Shown here one piece after another: positions 18,625-27,186 of a DNA stretch of 55,998 bases. Origin of the DNA: Planctomycetota bacterium (GTDB lineage Bacteria > Planctomycetota > Planctomycetia > Pirellulales > Pirellulaceae); NCBI GenBank assembly GCA_024277285.1, contig JAJRVM010000199.1, positions 1 through 55,998 of the forward strand, read 5' to 3'. The notes under the pieces are model-generated. The model saw nothing but the letters and a program-made list of their open reading frames with translations. It was not told the origin of the DNA and did no database searches. Numbering within the stretch: the first letter of the stretch is position 1; every line of letters begins with the position of its first letter. A program made the translations under genes and the position numbers.

Positions 18625-19938
18625 TTGGACGCTGTAGTGAACTGGGACGATAGTCTGCAACATGCCGCAGTAAGCGATATCGGAATGCGGCGCGCTACGA
18701 ACCAGGACTCATATGCCGCCATCCTTGCCAGCGACATGGAGGCGTGGAAGCGGAGCGGTCACCTGTTTGTGGTCGCTGATGGTATGGGTGCGCACGCAGC
18801 TGGCGAGTTAGCGAGCGAGATGGCGGTGACGGGGATCACACATCGGTATCACAAGTACCACGACCTTTCTCCGCCGGAAGCACTTCATAAGGCGATTCAG
18901 GAGACGAACGCGGAGGTGCATCAACGCGGGCAGGCCAATCTGGACTTTCGCAACATGGGGACCACGACCAGTGTCCTGACGTTGCTTCCCCAAGGAGCGT
19001 TTGTGGCGCAAATTGGCGACAGCCGCGTTTACCGGCAGCGTGGCGATCGACTTGAACAACTGACCTTCGACCATAGTCTCGTATGGGAGATTCGAGCGAG
19101 CGGCAAGGGAGGCGATAACGACGAACTTGCCAATTCCGTGCCCAAGAACATCATCACGCGGTCGTTGGGCCCCAATCCGACGGTGCAAGCCGATTTTGAG
19201 GGGCCGTTTCCGTTGCAATTGGGGGACACTTTTCTGCTCTGCAGCGACGGATTGACCGGATTGGTCGAAGATGATGAAATTGGTCCGATCTTAGCAAGCT
19301 TGCCGCCAAGCGAGGCTGCTCAGGCATTGACCGATTTGGCCAATCTGCGTGGTGGACACGACAATATCACGGTTATTGTGGTGCGCGTCGTCGGCGCGGC
19401 GATGACGACGAAAAATGCTGGTACCGAGCCACTAACGATTCAACGCGATCGCGGTCGGAAACGGGCCAATCCTGTTTTCTGGGTTGCCGCCAGCGTTAGT
19501 TTTCTTGCTGCGTTGGCCATGGCCGTCTTGAAACAAAACAGTCCGGCGCTGATTGCCTTGGCCGTTGGACTTTGTGCTACCTTGGCGGCCATCGTTCAGC
19601 GGTGGGTGCTGACGCCACGCGGTATTGCGGTTGGCGAATCGCGACGGTTTGGCAAAGGACCGTATGTGACGGTAGACTGTCCGGTGAATGCTACGTTTAC
19701 CGATAGGCTCGCGGCGCTGGTGGACCAGCTTCGGTCCGCGACGGAAGGGGAACGATGGGCCGTTGATTTGCGCGGGTTTGATGCGCAATGTCAATCTGCC
19801 AAACAGGCTGCCGCCAAGGGCCAGTACCGTTCAGCACTCAGGGACTATGTGCACGCGGTCAGTTTCATGATGAGCGAATTGCGTGAACAGAGCCATCGCA
19901 GTAATGGCAAGCCTCCCCCAGACGTACTTGGTCGCTAG
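18625..19938 (+). CDS. PP2C-family serine/threonine phosphatase with membrane anchor
   Basis: A 437-residue protein with TTG start. Residues about 10-260 are a PP2C catalytic domain with metal-binding motifs in order: 'RRATNQDSY', 'VVADGMGAHAAGE', 'QIGDSRVYR', 'LCSDGLTGLV' and 'GGHDNITVIVV'. It therefore dephosphorylates Ser/Thr-phosphoproteins in a Mn/Mg-dependent way, normally opposing a Hanks-type kinase, which is not in this window. Two transmembrane helices follow at about 286-305 and 309-328, then a helical C-terminal cytosolic tail of about 100 residues. The last 74 bases overlap the convergent methyltransferase gene. Confidence 0.92.
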   Translation: MDAVVNWDDSLQHAAVSDIGMRRATNQDSYAAILASDMEAWKRSGHLFVVADGMGAHAAGELASEMAVTGITHRYHKYHDLSPPEALHKAIQETNAEVHQRGQANLDFRNMGTTTSVLTLLPQGAFVAQIGDSRVYRQRGDRLEQLTFDHSLVWEIRASGKGGDNDELANSVPKNIITRSLGPNPTVQADFEGPFPLQLGDTFLLCSDGLTGLVEDDEIGPILASLPPSEAAQALTDLANLRGGHDNITVIVVRVVGAAMTTKNAGTEPLTIQRDRGRKRANPVFWVAASVSFLAALAMAVLKQNSPALIALAVGLCATLAAIVQRWVLTPRGIAVGESRRFGKGPYVTVDCPVNATFTDRLAALVDQLRSATEGERWAVDLRGFDAQCQSAKQAAAKGQYRSALRDYVHAVSFMMSELREQSHRSNGKPPPDVLGR

Positions 19939-20908
19939 CCGTTTCCGCTCGGCGTTTGCGCGGAGCACCGCGAAGTATGCCTTCCACGCGTCGCTCGGCA
20001 AAGATGCGATCGCCTGGGTGGCCCACGAGCGTGCGCAGCCGCTGACGTAGGTAGTTCCACCGCAGGAAATAACGCAACGGACTGTAGCCATTGACCGCCT
20101 GTACCGTACGCGCGTAACTCGTCGGCTCGATACGCCATGGTACGCCATCGCTGCATTGCAATAACACTCGCAAGTTCTTGTCGCCCGGCTTCGACAACCA
20201 ACGCATGACGGTGAAGTTGGACTTCGCGGCCAGCATACTCAGCGTGTCGGGTGTGAAGTTGTAGATGTGAGCGAAGTGGAACATCTTGCCGGGCGCAGCG
20301 TGGGGAGCGCCGGCGTTGGGGACTTCGATATAGCACCTGCCCCGATGTTTCAGCAACGTGCGAATATGAGCTAAGGCGTCGTCGGGTGACCGCAAATGCT
20401 CCAAGACGTGCACCAGCATGATCATGTCTGCCATGGGCTCGCGCGGCAGGTTGGCCAAGACGCCTCCGTGGGCGGTGATGCCAAGCTTCTCGATGGCGTA
20501 GTGTCGAAATCCGTCTCCTGGTTCGACTCCCGAAGCGTTGTATCCGGCACGTAGGAAATTGCTTACCGTACAACCAATTCCGCAGCCAATTTCGACGATC
20601 TGGTCCCGCGGGCTGACGAAGGGACGCAGCAACCGCAGTAGCTCGCGGCCACGGTTCCATTCACGCACCACGCGGTGCGGCGATGGCACATATTCGCCAT
20701 GGTAGTCAAAACGGTATTGGCGCCGGTAATACTCCGCCAATTCGGCCTCGGTCGGTATATTGGCATGCGCTACCAAGCCGCATACCTGGCAAACCACGGT
20801 TGTCAGCGCCGCGCCGCGCCGATCCGTCTTGGCGAGCAGGCGGAACTCCGAGCGACCGCATAGATCACAAGGCGCATCGCGGATTATTTTGGAAAGCGTA
20901 TTGCACAT
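19865..20908 (-). CDS. SAM-dependent methyltransferase with N-terminal zinc ribbon
   Basis: A 347-residue class I methyltransferase. The N-terminus carries two CxxC pairs (Cys14/Cys17 and Cys40/Cys43), a zinc-ribbon layout seen in sugar and polyketide C-methyltransferases. The SAM-binding motif 'VEIGCGIGCT' is at 105-114, the 'LVHVLEHLRSPDDAL' motif follows, and 'CYIEVPNAGAPH' is the strand after it. The C-terminal part is characteristic of enzymes that act on nucleotide sugars or glycan precursors, though the substrate is unknown. Its 3' end overlaps the PP2C gene by 74 bases in convergent orientation. Confidence 0.9.
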   Translation of the reverse strand: MCNTLSKIIRDAPCDLCGRSEFRLLAKTDRRGAALTTVVCQVCGLVAHANIPTEAELAEYYRRQYRFDYHGEYVPSPHRVVREWNRGRELLRLLRPFVSPRDQIVEIGCGIGCTVSNFLRAGYNASGVEPGDGFRHYAIEKLGITAHGGVLANLPREPMADMIMLVHVLEHLRSPDDALAHIRTLLKHRGRCYIEVPNAGAPHAAPGKMFHFAHIYNFTPDTLSMLAAKSNFTVMRWLSKPGDKNLRVLLQCSDGVPWRIEPTSYARTVQAVNGYSPLRYFLRWNYLRQRLRTLVGHPGDRIFAERRVEGILRGAPRKRRAETASDQVRLGEACHYCDGSVHAIRSS

Positions 20909-21028
20909 GGGGCAGGACCATAGACAAACTGGCAGAATTGGTCAAGCGCAGTCAATCTGCACCCCGCGACGAGGGGTGCAAGATCGTGGTCTTACCTGCG
21001 GTCGAGCATGAATGGAGTGTTGAAATTG
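20909..21028. other. Spacer between the methyltransferase and the MITE
   Basis: No gene. It presumably contains the methyltransferase promoter reading leftward. It ends in TGAAATTG, the left target duplication of the adjacent element. Confidence 0.4.
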
Positions 21029-21304
21029 GTAACTGTTTAGCCATCTGAAGTAATGTCGCTTTCAAAAGACTCCCATGGGCTTGTCCCATGGGTGAAAGCG
21101 CCTGGTGAGCTACCCGCGATGCCAGCTACTCCCCCCTTTCCTCCCCGCCGCCTTCGGCGGCGGGGAGGAAAGGGGCCGTGGATGTGGGGGGGGACGTCAC
21201 GGGTAGCCTACCAATCCTCTTCACCCACCGCACAAGGAGGTGGGGGTCGACCGATGGAAAATGAACTCGAGTGCACATCTCACTTCAGATGGCGAAAGGG
21301 TTAC
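21029..21304. mobile_element. MITE, IS66-like ends, copy 1 (276 bp)
   Basis: A non-coding element with imperfect terminal inverted repeats, left GTAACTGTTTAGCCATCTGA and right ending CGAAAGGGTTAC (20 of 24 positions pair when the flanking base is counted). It is flanked by TGAAATTG (21021-21028) and TGAAACTG (21305-21312), an 8-bp duplication with one mismatch. Inside is a long GC-rich hairpin (CCTTTCCTCCCCGCCGCC / GGCGGCGGGGAGGAAAGG, about 21136-21173) and a CCCATGGG...CCCATGGG pair. A second copy is at 40999-41208. IS66-family elements have ends starting GTAA and make 8-bp duplications. There is no transposase, so mobility would need one in trans. Confidence 0.88.
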
Positions 21305-21412
21305 TGAAACTGTTGTTTGAGAAAGTGGCGGAACTTGATATGGTCGTGGCCAAGTGGAATCTCCAGCTGAAAGACATGTGGAGACCACGAAATTCAATGG
21401 ACTGATGCGTCG

Positions 21413-22600
21413 ATGAGCCTGTTATCTCGATATATTCTGCTGGAATTAATGAAGGTGTTTCTGATCGCGCTGATCGGAATGACGCTGGTCATCCTGCTGG
21501 TCGGTGTTGCTCAGGAGGCGGTTCGCGAGAATCTCGGCTTGCTGCCGACCTTGCGGCTCATCCCCTATCTTCTTCCCAACGCACTTGTGTTTGCTGTTCC
21601 CGGCACGATTCTGTTTTCGGCTTGCAGCGTGTACGGGCGTATGTCGGCCGACAGCGAAGTGATCGCCATCAAATCAATCGGTGTTTCGCCCTGGGTATTT
21701 CTGGTGCCCGGATTCGTCCTCGCGTTTCTGATCAGCCTGGGAGCCGTTTGGCTGAATGATGTTGCCTCGAGCTGGGGACAACGAGGGATCCACCGAGTCG
21801 TTTTGCAATCGCTCGAACAGATCGCCTACGGCATGCTCCGGACACATAAGTCGTATAGTGCCAAAAGTTTTTCGATTAGTGTGGAACGTGTAAAGGGGCG
21901 AAAACTGCTCAATCCCACGCTCACCTTTCATGCCTCAGGTGATCAACGACCGTTCACATTGATGGCGCAGGATGCCGAGTTGCGGCTGAATAAGGAAAAG
22001 ACGAAACTGAATATCCTGCTCACCAATGCAAGGTTCAATCATGGCACGGAGGTCGAGGGGTTTCTGCCAGGTAATCAGGTGCTGGAAATCTCGCTAACCG
22101 ACGCGTCCCAAAAAGGGGGGCCTTCCATGCGGCCCTCGAATGCGGCGATGCATGAAATTCCTGTGCGTATCGAGCAGCAGCGCGCCGATATGCGTAACTT
22201 GCAACAACAATCGGCCGCCGATGCGGCCTACCAGATGATGACCGGCGATTTTCTCGGTCTGACGGGACCCATGTGGGACGCGAAACACTTGGCGTTACAC
22301 AATACCCAGAATCGACTCTATCGCCTAAGACTGGTCAGCTGGCGGCGCTGGGCAAATGGCTTTAGTTGCCTTTTTTTCGTGATGGTTGGCGCTCCACTGG
22401 CCATGCGACTCAGAAACGCTGACGTGTGGACGAGCTTTGGGCTCTGCTTCTTGCCGGTTCTGCTGATGTACTACCCGCTGCTCATGTATGGGCTTGATCG
22501 CGCAAAGTGTGGGGCGCTTCCTCCCTATTCGATTTGGTTGGGGAATCTCGTGCTGATGGTTGGCGCCTTCTGGCTGACGCGCAAAGTGCTGCGATACTAG
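21413..22600 (+). CDS. LptF/LptG-family permease
   Basis: A 395-residue inner-membrane protein of the YjgP/YjgQ family. It opens 'MSLLSRYILLELMKVFLIAL', the typical LptF/G first helix. Helices near 50-75 and 95-118 follow, then a periplasmic jellyroll-like domain at about 130-300 and three C-terminal helices. In diderms LptF and LptG form the channel of the ABC transporter that pushes lipopolysaccharide toward the outer membrane. Only one such gene is here, so its partner and LptB must be elsewhere. The TAG stop codon lies inside the left arm of the 105-bp inverted-repeat element at 22597. Confidence 0.9.
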   Translation: MSLLSRYILLELMKVFLIALIGMTLVILLVGVAQEAVRENLGLLPTLRLIPYLLPNALVFAVPGTILFSACSVYGRMSADSEVIAIKSIGVSPWVFLVPGFVLAFLISLGAVWLNDVASSWGQRGIHRVVLQSLEQIAYGMLRTHKSYSAKSFSISVERVKGRKLLNPTLTFHASGDQRPFTLMAQDAELRLNKEKTKLNILLTNARFNHGTEVEGFLPGNQVLEISLTDASQKGGPSMRPSNAAMHEIPVRIEQQRADMRNLQQQSAADAAYQMMTGDFLGLTGPMWDAKHLALHNTQNRLYRLRLVSWRRWANGFSCLFFVMVGAPLAMRLRNADVWTSFGLCFLPVLLMYYPLLMYGLDRAKCGALPPYSIWLGNLVLMVGAFWLTRKVLRY

Positions 22601-22701
22601 GCTTCGTCTCAAAACTCATATTTATCACCTTGCGTTTCGCGTAATCTGCTGGAAATGACATGGCTTTGCCGCGCGAAAAGACGTTTTGAGACAAAGCCTA
22701 G
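22597..22701. repeat. 105-bp inverted-repeat element (MITE-like)
   Basis: Arms of 19 bp, CTAGGCTTCGTCTCAAAAC at 22597-22615 and its complement at 22683-22701, pair at 18 of 19 positions. The central 67 bases include GCGTTTCGCG and CGCGCGAAAA, which can extend the fold. Both ends carry TA within CTAG, as expected for a small element with a TA-type target such as those of IS5- or IS630-group transposases. It also provides the stop codon of the LptF/G gene and could act as a transcription terminator. I saw no second copy in the window. Confidence 0.75.
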
Positions 22702-22974
22702 CAGTTCCTTTGCCATTCTATTTCTCTTGGTTGTTTCGGCAAACTTCGGGTTGCTCTGTTGTCCCAAGCTCTGGTACACTCCCGGCCGTGTCAGTTCCGA
22801 TCGCGCAGACTTACCTAGGGTCGTGTTACCTAGGGTCGTGGTCGGCTCGAAACGCTGACACATTGGGCGTAATGGTGAAGGTCGTTTCGGGAGGTTCCGG
22901 GGCAAGGAAGGTCCGGTCGCAGTTCCCTCGCTATCATCTATAACTCGCTTGGCGACAGCGACAAGGAGGTCGCA
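22702..22974. other. Leader region of the histidine kinase gene
   Basis: It contains a perfect 15-bp direct duplication (TTACCTAGGGTCGTG) at 22811-22840 and ends with a textbook ribosome site AAGGAGGT at 22963-22970, four bases before the TTG start of the kinase. No gene is seen. Confidence 0.6.
22811..22840. repeat. Direct repeat, 15-bp unit x 2
   Basis: TTACCTAGGGTCGTG occurs twice head to tail at 22811-22825 and 22826-22840. It contains CCTAGG and lies about 135 bases before the histidine kinase start, so a regulatory role is possible but unproven. Confidence 0.8.
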
Positions 22975-24576
22975 TTGCTCTCTCATTGGCCTATACGATA
23001 CAAGCTGCTGTTTGGCACCGCGATCCTGTGCCTCATCATCGCGACACTCGCATTCAGCAGTTTTCGAGGTGTTTACGCCTACCGCGAATTAGTGCGCGGA
23101 ATTAGCCAGCGGGCGTTAGAGTTGGAGCCAGCCAGCGAGCTGACCGCCAAGGTCAGCGCGCTGAAATCGACGTTACCTCATTCCTCAGCGCAATCTGGTT
23201 TCACGAGCCCACCATCCGGCACCGTCATTATGCGCGCCAATTTCGATTTGTCGCTCGATGCGGTCCGAGCGGCGTTGGACAAATACCAACAGGCATTGGA
23301 CACGGGAAAGACGAACGATCCGTTTATTGGCGACAAACGTCGTGAATGGCGGACGGTGCGTGACATTCGACACAGCCTGGGGAATATCACCCGGATCTGC
23401 GACGAAAACGACTGGGTACTGCAACCAGTCGACGTTGGTGCGTTGAGCGATGAACTGCAGATACTGGCCGACCAGACCAACAAACTGCCAAAGTACCTGC
23501 AGCACAAAATGCTCGCGTTTCGCGAACGGGTCCGCGGCCAGTACCGGACTTGGATTATCCTGACGTGGCTCACCTCGGCCCTGACCATTGTCGCGTTGGG
23601 GGTCCTGGTGCGGTTGTTCTATGTTTGGGTCTTCCAGCCAATGCGGATTCTGATCGACGGGTCTCGTCGTGTCGCCGGTGGTGATTTTCGCCATCGGATC
23701 AAGCTCGAAACTCACGACGAGGTAGCTGAGTTGGCGGCGGCGATGAATGCGATGACGACTCGTTTTCAGGAGATCCGCGACGATTTGGACGAGCAGGTAA
23801 AACAGCGTACGCGCGAAGTGGTGCGTAGTGAGCAGTTGGCGAGCGTCGGGTTCCTCGCCGCCGGCGTGGCTCACGAAATCAATAACCCGCTCGCCTCCAT
23901 TGCCTGGTCGGCCGAATCACTCGAATCGCAACTTTACGAGATCTTGCATGGCGAGGATGAACTGGATGAGGAGCAAAGCGACGAGCTAAACGTGTTGCGC
24001 AAATACTTGCGGCGCATTCAGGACGAGGCATTTCGTTGCAAAGGGATCACCGAAAAACTACTCGATTTCTCTCGCATGGAAGATATTCAGCGACAAGATA
24101 CCGATCTGCGCGAATTGATCCAGGTGGTTATCGATATGGTCAAGCACCTGGGTAAGCACCGTCGCAAGACGATTGAGTTTCAGTGCGATCAGCACGTTGT
24201 CGTGCCAGTTAATGCTCAGGAAATCAAACAGGTCGTGTTGAATTTGATCACCAACGCACTTGATTCGCTCGAACAAGACGGTGTGGTGATTGTGCAGTTG
24301 AGCCATGACAAGAAAAACGCGCAGCTGACCGTTACAGACAATGGTGTCGGCATGAGCCACGAAGTGTTGGAGCATCTATTTGAACCTTTCTTCACTCGTC
24401 GCCGCGACGGACAGGGAACGGGTTTGGGGCTCTCGATTACCTATCGAATCGTGACGGATCATGGTGGTGCGATTCATGCCGCTAGTGGCGGCACAGGAAC
24501 AGGTTCGCAATTCCAAGTGACACTACCGTTGAGCCAATATGAACAACAAGAACAACGAAAAATCGCTGCCGCCTGA
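22975..24576 (+). CDS. Membrane sensor histidine kinase
   Basis: A 533-residue kinase beginning at TTG 22975, fixed by an AAGGAGGT site just upstream. Helix 1 is at about residues 10-32, a periplasmic sensor region at about 33-185, and helix 2 at about 190-212 ('TWIILTWLTSALTIVALGVL'). A HAMP segment and short coiled coil follow, then HisKA with the phosphoacceptor His300 in 'GVAHEINNPLASIAWS'. The ATPase domain has 'LNLITNALDSL', 'VTDNGVGM', 'LFEPFFTRR' and 'GTGLGLSITYRIV'. It would phosphorylate the response regulator whose gene overlaps its last 38 bases. Confidence 0.95.
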   Translation: MLSHWPIRYKLLFGTAILCLIIATLAFSSFRGVYAYRELVRGISQRALELEPASELTAKVSALKSTLPHSSAQSGFTSPPSGTVIMRANFDLSLDAVRAALDKYQQALDTGKTNDPFIGDKRREWRTVRDIRHSLGNITRICDENDWVLQPVDVGALSDELQILADQTNKLPKYLQHKMLAFRERVRGQYRTWIILTWLTSALTIVALGVLVRLFYVWVFQPMRILIDGSRRVAGGDFRHRIKLETHDEVAELAAAMNAMTTRFQEIRDDLDEQVKQRTREVVRSEQLASVGFLAAGVAHEINNPLASIAWSAESLESQLYEILHGEDELDEEQSDELNVLRKYLRRIQDEAFRCKGITEKLLDFSRMEDIQRQDTDLRELIQVVIDMVKHLGKHRRKTIEFQCDQHVVVPVNAQEIKQVVLNLITNALDSLEQDGVVIVQLSHDKKNAQLTVTDNGVGMSHEVLEHLFEPFFTRRRDGQGTGLGLSITYRIVTDHGGAIHAASGGTGTGSQFQVTLPLSQYEQQEQRKIAAA

Positions 24577-26029
24577 GATTCCGAAGACGAACGCTACGAA
24601 AACTCCTTCTTCGAGAACCCGGCATTCGAAAGCCAAGTCGATGAAAAGCAAGCCGTCAACCACCAAGCCCTTGAAGATCCTGTTTGCCGATGACGAGGCC
24701 GCATTGCAGGAACTGATGAGCATCGAATTGCCACGGATGGGACACGAGGTGACCGTCTGCCCCGATGGCACCACGGCGGTGGCGGCGCTGCAACGCAATG
24801 TCTACGATTGCCTGCTGGTCGATCTCGACATGCCTGGGCTTAACGGTATCGAAGTGATCGAGCGCACCAAGAACGTGTCGCCCGATACGGAAGCCGTCGT
24901 ATTGACCGGCAAGTCGTCACTCGATTCGGCGGTCGCCGCGCTGCGTTTCGGCGCCTTTGACTACTTGACCAAGCCCTGTCGGCTCATCGAGTTGAAATCA
25001 CTCCTGCAGCGGGTGGCACAGAAACGGGAACTGACGAACAAGTACCGAGCGCTCAAGCGACAATTGCAGCGTGTCGAAGGTGAACCGCGTTTGATCGGTG
25101 ATGCGCAATCGATGCGTCATGTACGCGATTTGATTGCCCGCGTGGCGCCCACGAACTCGACCGTGCTGATACTGGGCGAGACGGGGACCGGCAAGGAACT
25201 GGTCGCCCGCGCCGTGCACGATCAGAGTCTGCGCGCCGACAAACCTTTCGTGGCCATCAATTGTGGCGCATTGCCAGAGAACCTGATCGAAAGTGAGCTG
25301 TTTGGGCATCGAAAAGGTGCTTTTACGGGCGCCGACGACCATCGTATTGGACTGTTTGAAGTCTCGCATGGCGGGACGTTGTTCCTGGACGAAATCGGCG
25401 AGTTGCCCAGATCGATGCAGGCCAAATTACTCCGCGTTCTCGAAAGTGGTGAAATACGTCGTGTGGGCGAAAACGAGGCGTTTCAAGTCGATGTGCGCGT
25501 TGTCTGTGCCACGCACCGCGACCTGGAAGAGATGGTCAGCAAGGAAGAGTTCCGTGAAGACCTGATGTTTCGTATCAACACCTTCGAGATTCCGATTCCA
25601 CCGCTGCGCAATCGTGTTGCCGATATCCCCGAACTGGCGGTCCACTTGTTTCGCCGATTCCGCCCCGGAATCGCCGGCGCTGCGGCAGATCTCTTTACGC
25701 CCGAAGCACTCGAAGCACTCCAGTCCGCTCCCTGGCAGGGAAATGTTCGCGAATTGGCCAATGTCATCGAACACGCGACGATCCTGACCGATCGCCCGCC
25801 TATCACGATCGGTCACCTGCCCGATCGACTGACCACGCGGCGTGGCGGGCGATCGTTGCGGCGCGTGATGGGGCCGATCACGTTGCGTGAACTTGAGATC
25901 CAGGCGATTGATGACGCGTTGCAACGCAATGACGGTAACAAACCGGCCGCCGCTGAGGAGCTGGGCATTAGTCTCAAGACGCTCTATAACAAAATCAACC
26001 AGGCCGCCAATTTGGAAAAGTCCGCGTAG
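24539..26029 (+). CDS. Sigma-54-dependent NtrC-type response regulator
   Basis: A 496-residue regulator. Residues 1-44 are an unusual Lys/Ser/Thr-rich extension. A receiver domain (about 45-160) follows with phosphoacceptor Asp95 in 'LLVDLDMPG'. The AAA+ domain has Walker A 'GETGTGKE' and the sigma-54 contact loop 'GAFTGAD', and a Fis-type helix-turn-helix ends the protein ('NKPAAAEELGISLKTLYNKI'). It should activate sigma-54 promoters when phosphorylated by the upstream kinase. The start overlaps the kinase by 38 bases; ATG 24638, just before the receiver domain, is an alternative start. Confidence 0.94.
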   Translation: MNNKNNEKSLPPEIPKTNATKTPSSRTRHSKAKSMKSKPSTTKPLKILFADDEAALQELMSIELPRMGHEVTVCPDGTTAVAALQRNVYDCLLVDLDMPGLNGIEVIERTKNVSPDTEAVVLTGKSSLDSAVAALRFGAFDYLTKPCRLIELKSLLQRVAQKRELTNKYRALKRQLQRVEGEPRLIGDAQSMRHVRDLIARVAPTNSTVLILGETGTGKELVARAVHDQSLRADKPFVAINCGALPENLIESELFGHRKGAFTGADDHRIGLFEVSHGGTLFLDEIGELPRSMQAKLLRVLESGEIRRVGENEAFQVDVRVVCATHRDLEEMVSKEEFREDLMFRINTFEIPIPPLRNRVADIPELAVHLFRRFRPGIAGAAADLFTPEALEALQSAPWQGNVRELANVIEHATILTDRPPITIGHLPDRLTTRRGGRSLRRVMGPITLRELEIQAIDDALQRNDGNKPAAAEELGISLKTLYNKINQAANLEKSA

Positions 26030-26224
26030 AACGGCCATCACCCCAGGCCAGGGCCGCACCATAGCAAAGGAACTCGCGTGGACTGCCAAAAACCTGCTGG
26101 TCTGCGGGGGTTCTGTTTATCCCGTTTTTGTTCCGCGCGCGCGCGGTTAATGTAGGGCGCACCGGCAGGCAGTTAGCAGTCGAAATCAGACATCCTGCGG
26201 GCAGATACGAGGCTGGCATCACAC

Positions 26225-26438
26225 TTCTTTTTTGCCCGTCATTTTCTTTGCCCTCCAAGGAGAACAGCCTGCAGCCCCCAGCATTTGACGAGTCCACACT
26301 ACGAAATCGGTACCAATGGCGAAATCGGTACCAATGGCGAAATCGGTACCAATGGCGAAATCGGTACCAATGGCGCGCTGCTTCCGCAGCGCAGCCGCTT
26401 TGTTCAAGGGCAAAGAAGATTACGGGCAAAGAAGAGCG
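26225..26438. repeat. Repeat block: dispersed-repeat copies B and inverted C around a tandem array
   Basis: Copy B (26225-26265, plus) carries the same CATTTTCTTTGCCCTC core as the copy at 4901-4940. An inverted relative, copy C, is at 26401-26438, reading GCCCGTAATCTTCTTTGCCC on the minus strand. B and C therefore form an imperfect inverted repeat of about 30 bp. They enclose an 18-bp x 4 array and a GCGCTGC...GCAGCGC hairpin near 26376-26392. Confidence 0.8.
26303..26374. repeat. Tandem array, 18-bp unit x 4, perfect
   Basis: Four exact copies of CGAAATCGGTACCAATGG lie head to tail at 26303-26374. Each contains the palindrome GGTACC. The unit is a multiple of three, but the surrounding frame shows no gene-like properties. 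Confidence 0.95.
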
Positions 26439-26583
26439 TTTGGTGGATTACGAAGCGACGAGGCAACGGTCTATCCATGCTCGAACACCGCGTGCGTCAA
26501 TCCGGAACAAGAAGCGTCGTGTCGACCACTGGAAAAACGCTCGTAGAAACGGTCTTTTTAGCAGTCCAGAACTCGCGCCTTTT

Positions 26584-27186
26584 CTACAGCGAGCGTACGA
26601 CGCCAACGACAACACCGACCACCTCGGCCTGCTTGACGTAGATTGGGTCCATCGATGAATTCGCCGGTTGCAGGCGGATGCGGTTTTTTTCCGGGTGCCA
26701 GTACTTGAGGGTCGCTTCGCCTTCTTCAGTGCGCGCGACGACCATATCACCCGGTTCGGCGGACGCTTGGCGTCGGACCACCACGTAATCGCCGTCGGCA
26801 ATCTGTGCTTCGATCATCGACTCGCCCGAAACGGTCAAGACAAACAGGTCAGGCCGATCAAAGAAGTCGGCAAAATCGATCCGTTCGGTCTGCTCGAATG
26901 CCAATTGAGTGGCTCCTGCCGCCACGCAGCCAGCCAGCGGCAAACCGCGCTGCGCGTCGATCGCCTCTTGAGTCAACTCGATCGCCCGCGACTTGTTGGG
27001 GCTGCGGTGAATCAAACCCTTCTTTTCCAGTGCCTTGAGGTGGCACATCACGCCGTTGGGGGAGCTAATATTGAAGTTTTCGCCAATCTCACGCACGGTT
27101 GGGCCGTAACCTCGATTCACAATTTTGTCGTGAATGAAATCGTAGACCTGCCGTTGGCGTTGCGTCAGTTGATCGATGACTGTCAT
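26584..27186 (-). CDS. lexA: LexA SOS-response repressor
   Basis: A 200-residue repressor. Residues 1-65 are the winged helix DNA-binding domain ('MTVIDQLTQRQRQVYDFI', 'GPTVREIGENFNISSPNGVM'). The autocleavage site is Ala90-Gly91 in 'LAGCVAAGATQ', the catalytic serine is Ser123 in 'SGESMIEA' and the lysine is Lys161 in 'GEATLKYWH'. It blocks SOS genes until RecA filaments trigger its self-cleavage. ATG 27186 is chosen over an upstream extension because it begins exactly at the domain. A strong promoter with a palindrome between its hexamers lies upstream. Confidence 0.96.
   Translation of the reverse strand: MTVIDQLTQRQRQVYDFIHDKIVNRGYGPTVREIGENFNISSPNGVMCHLKALEKKGLIHRSPNKSRAIELTQEAIDAQRGLPLAGCVAAGATQLAFEQTERIDFADFFDRPDLFVLTVSGESMIEAQIADGDYVVVRRQASAEPGDMVVARTEEGEATLKYWHPEKNRIRLQPANSSMDPIYVKQAEVVGVVVGVVRSL

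Larger units (their letters stand above)
26030..26583. other. Intergenic region with repeat block (response regulator / lexA)
   Basis: About 554 bases between two convergent genes. It contains the structured block at 26225-26438 and an alternating GC run (CGCGCGCGCG near 26137). No gene is called and no simple intrinsic terminator was found. Confidence 0.6.

Noticed and set aside
20510..20545. GTTCGACTCC resembling a tRNA T-loop
   Set aside because: It lies within the methyltransferase coding sequence and no matching acceptor stem or anticodon arm surrounds it.
26303..26374. Tandem array as a possible CRISPR
   Set aside because: The units are contiguous without spacers and there are no cas genes. 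The same holds for the arrays at 3633 and 38434.
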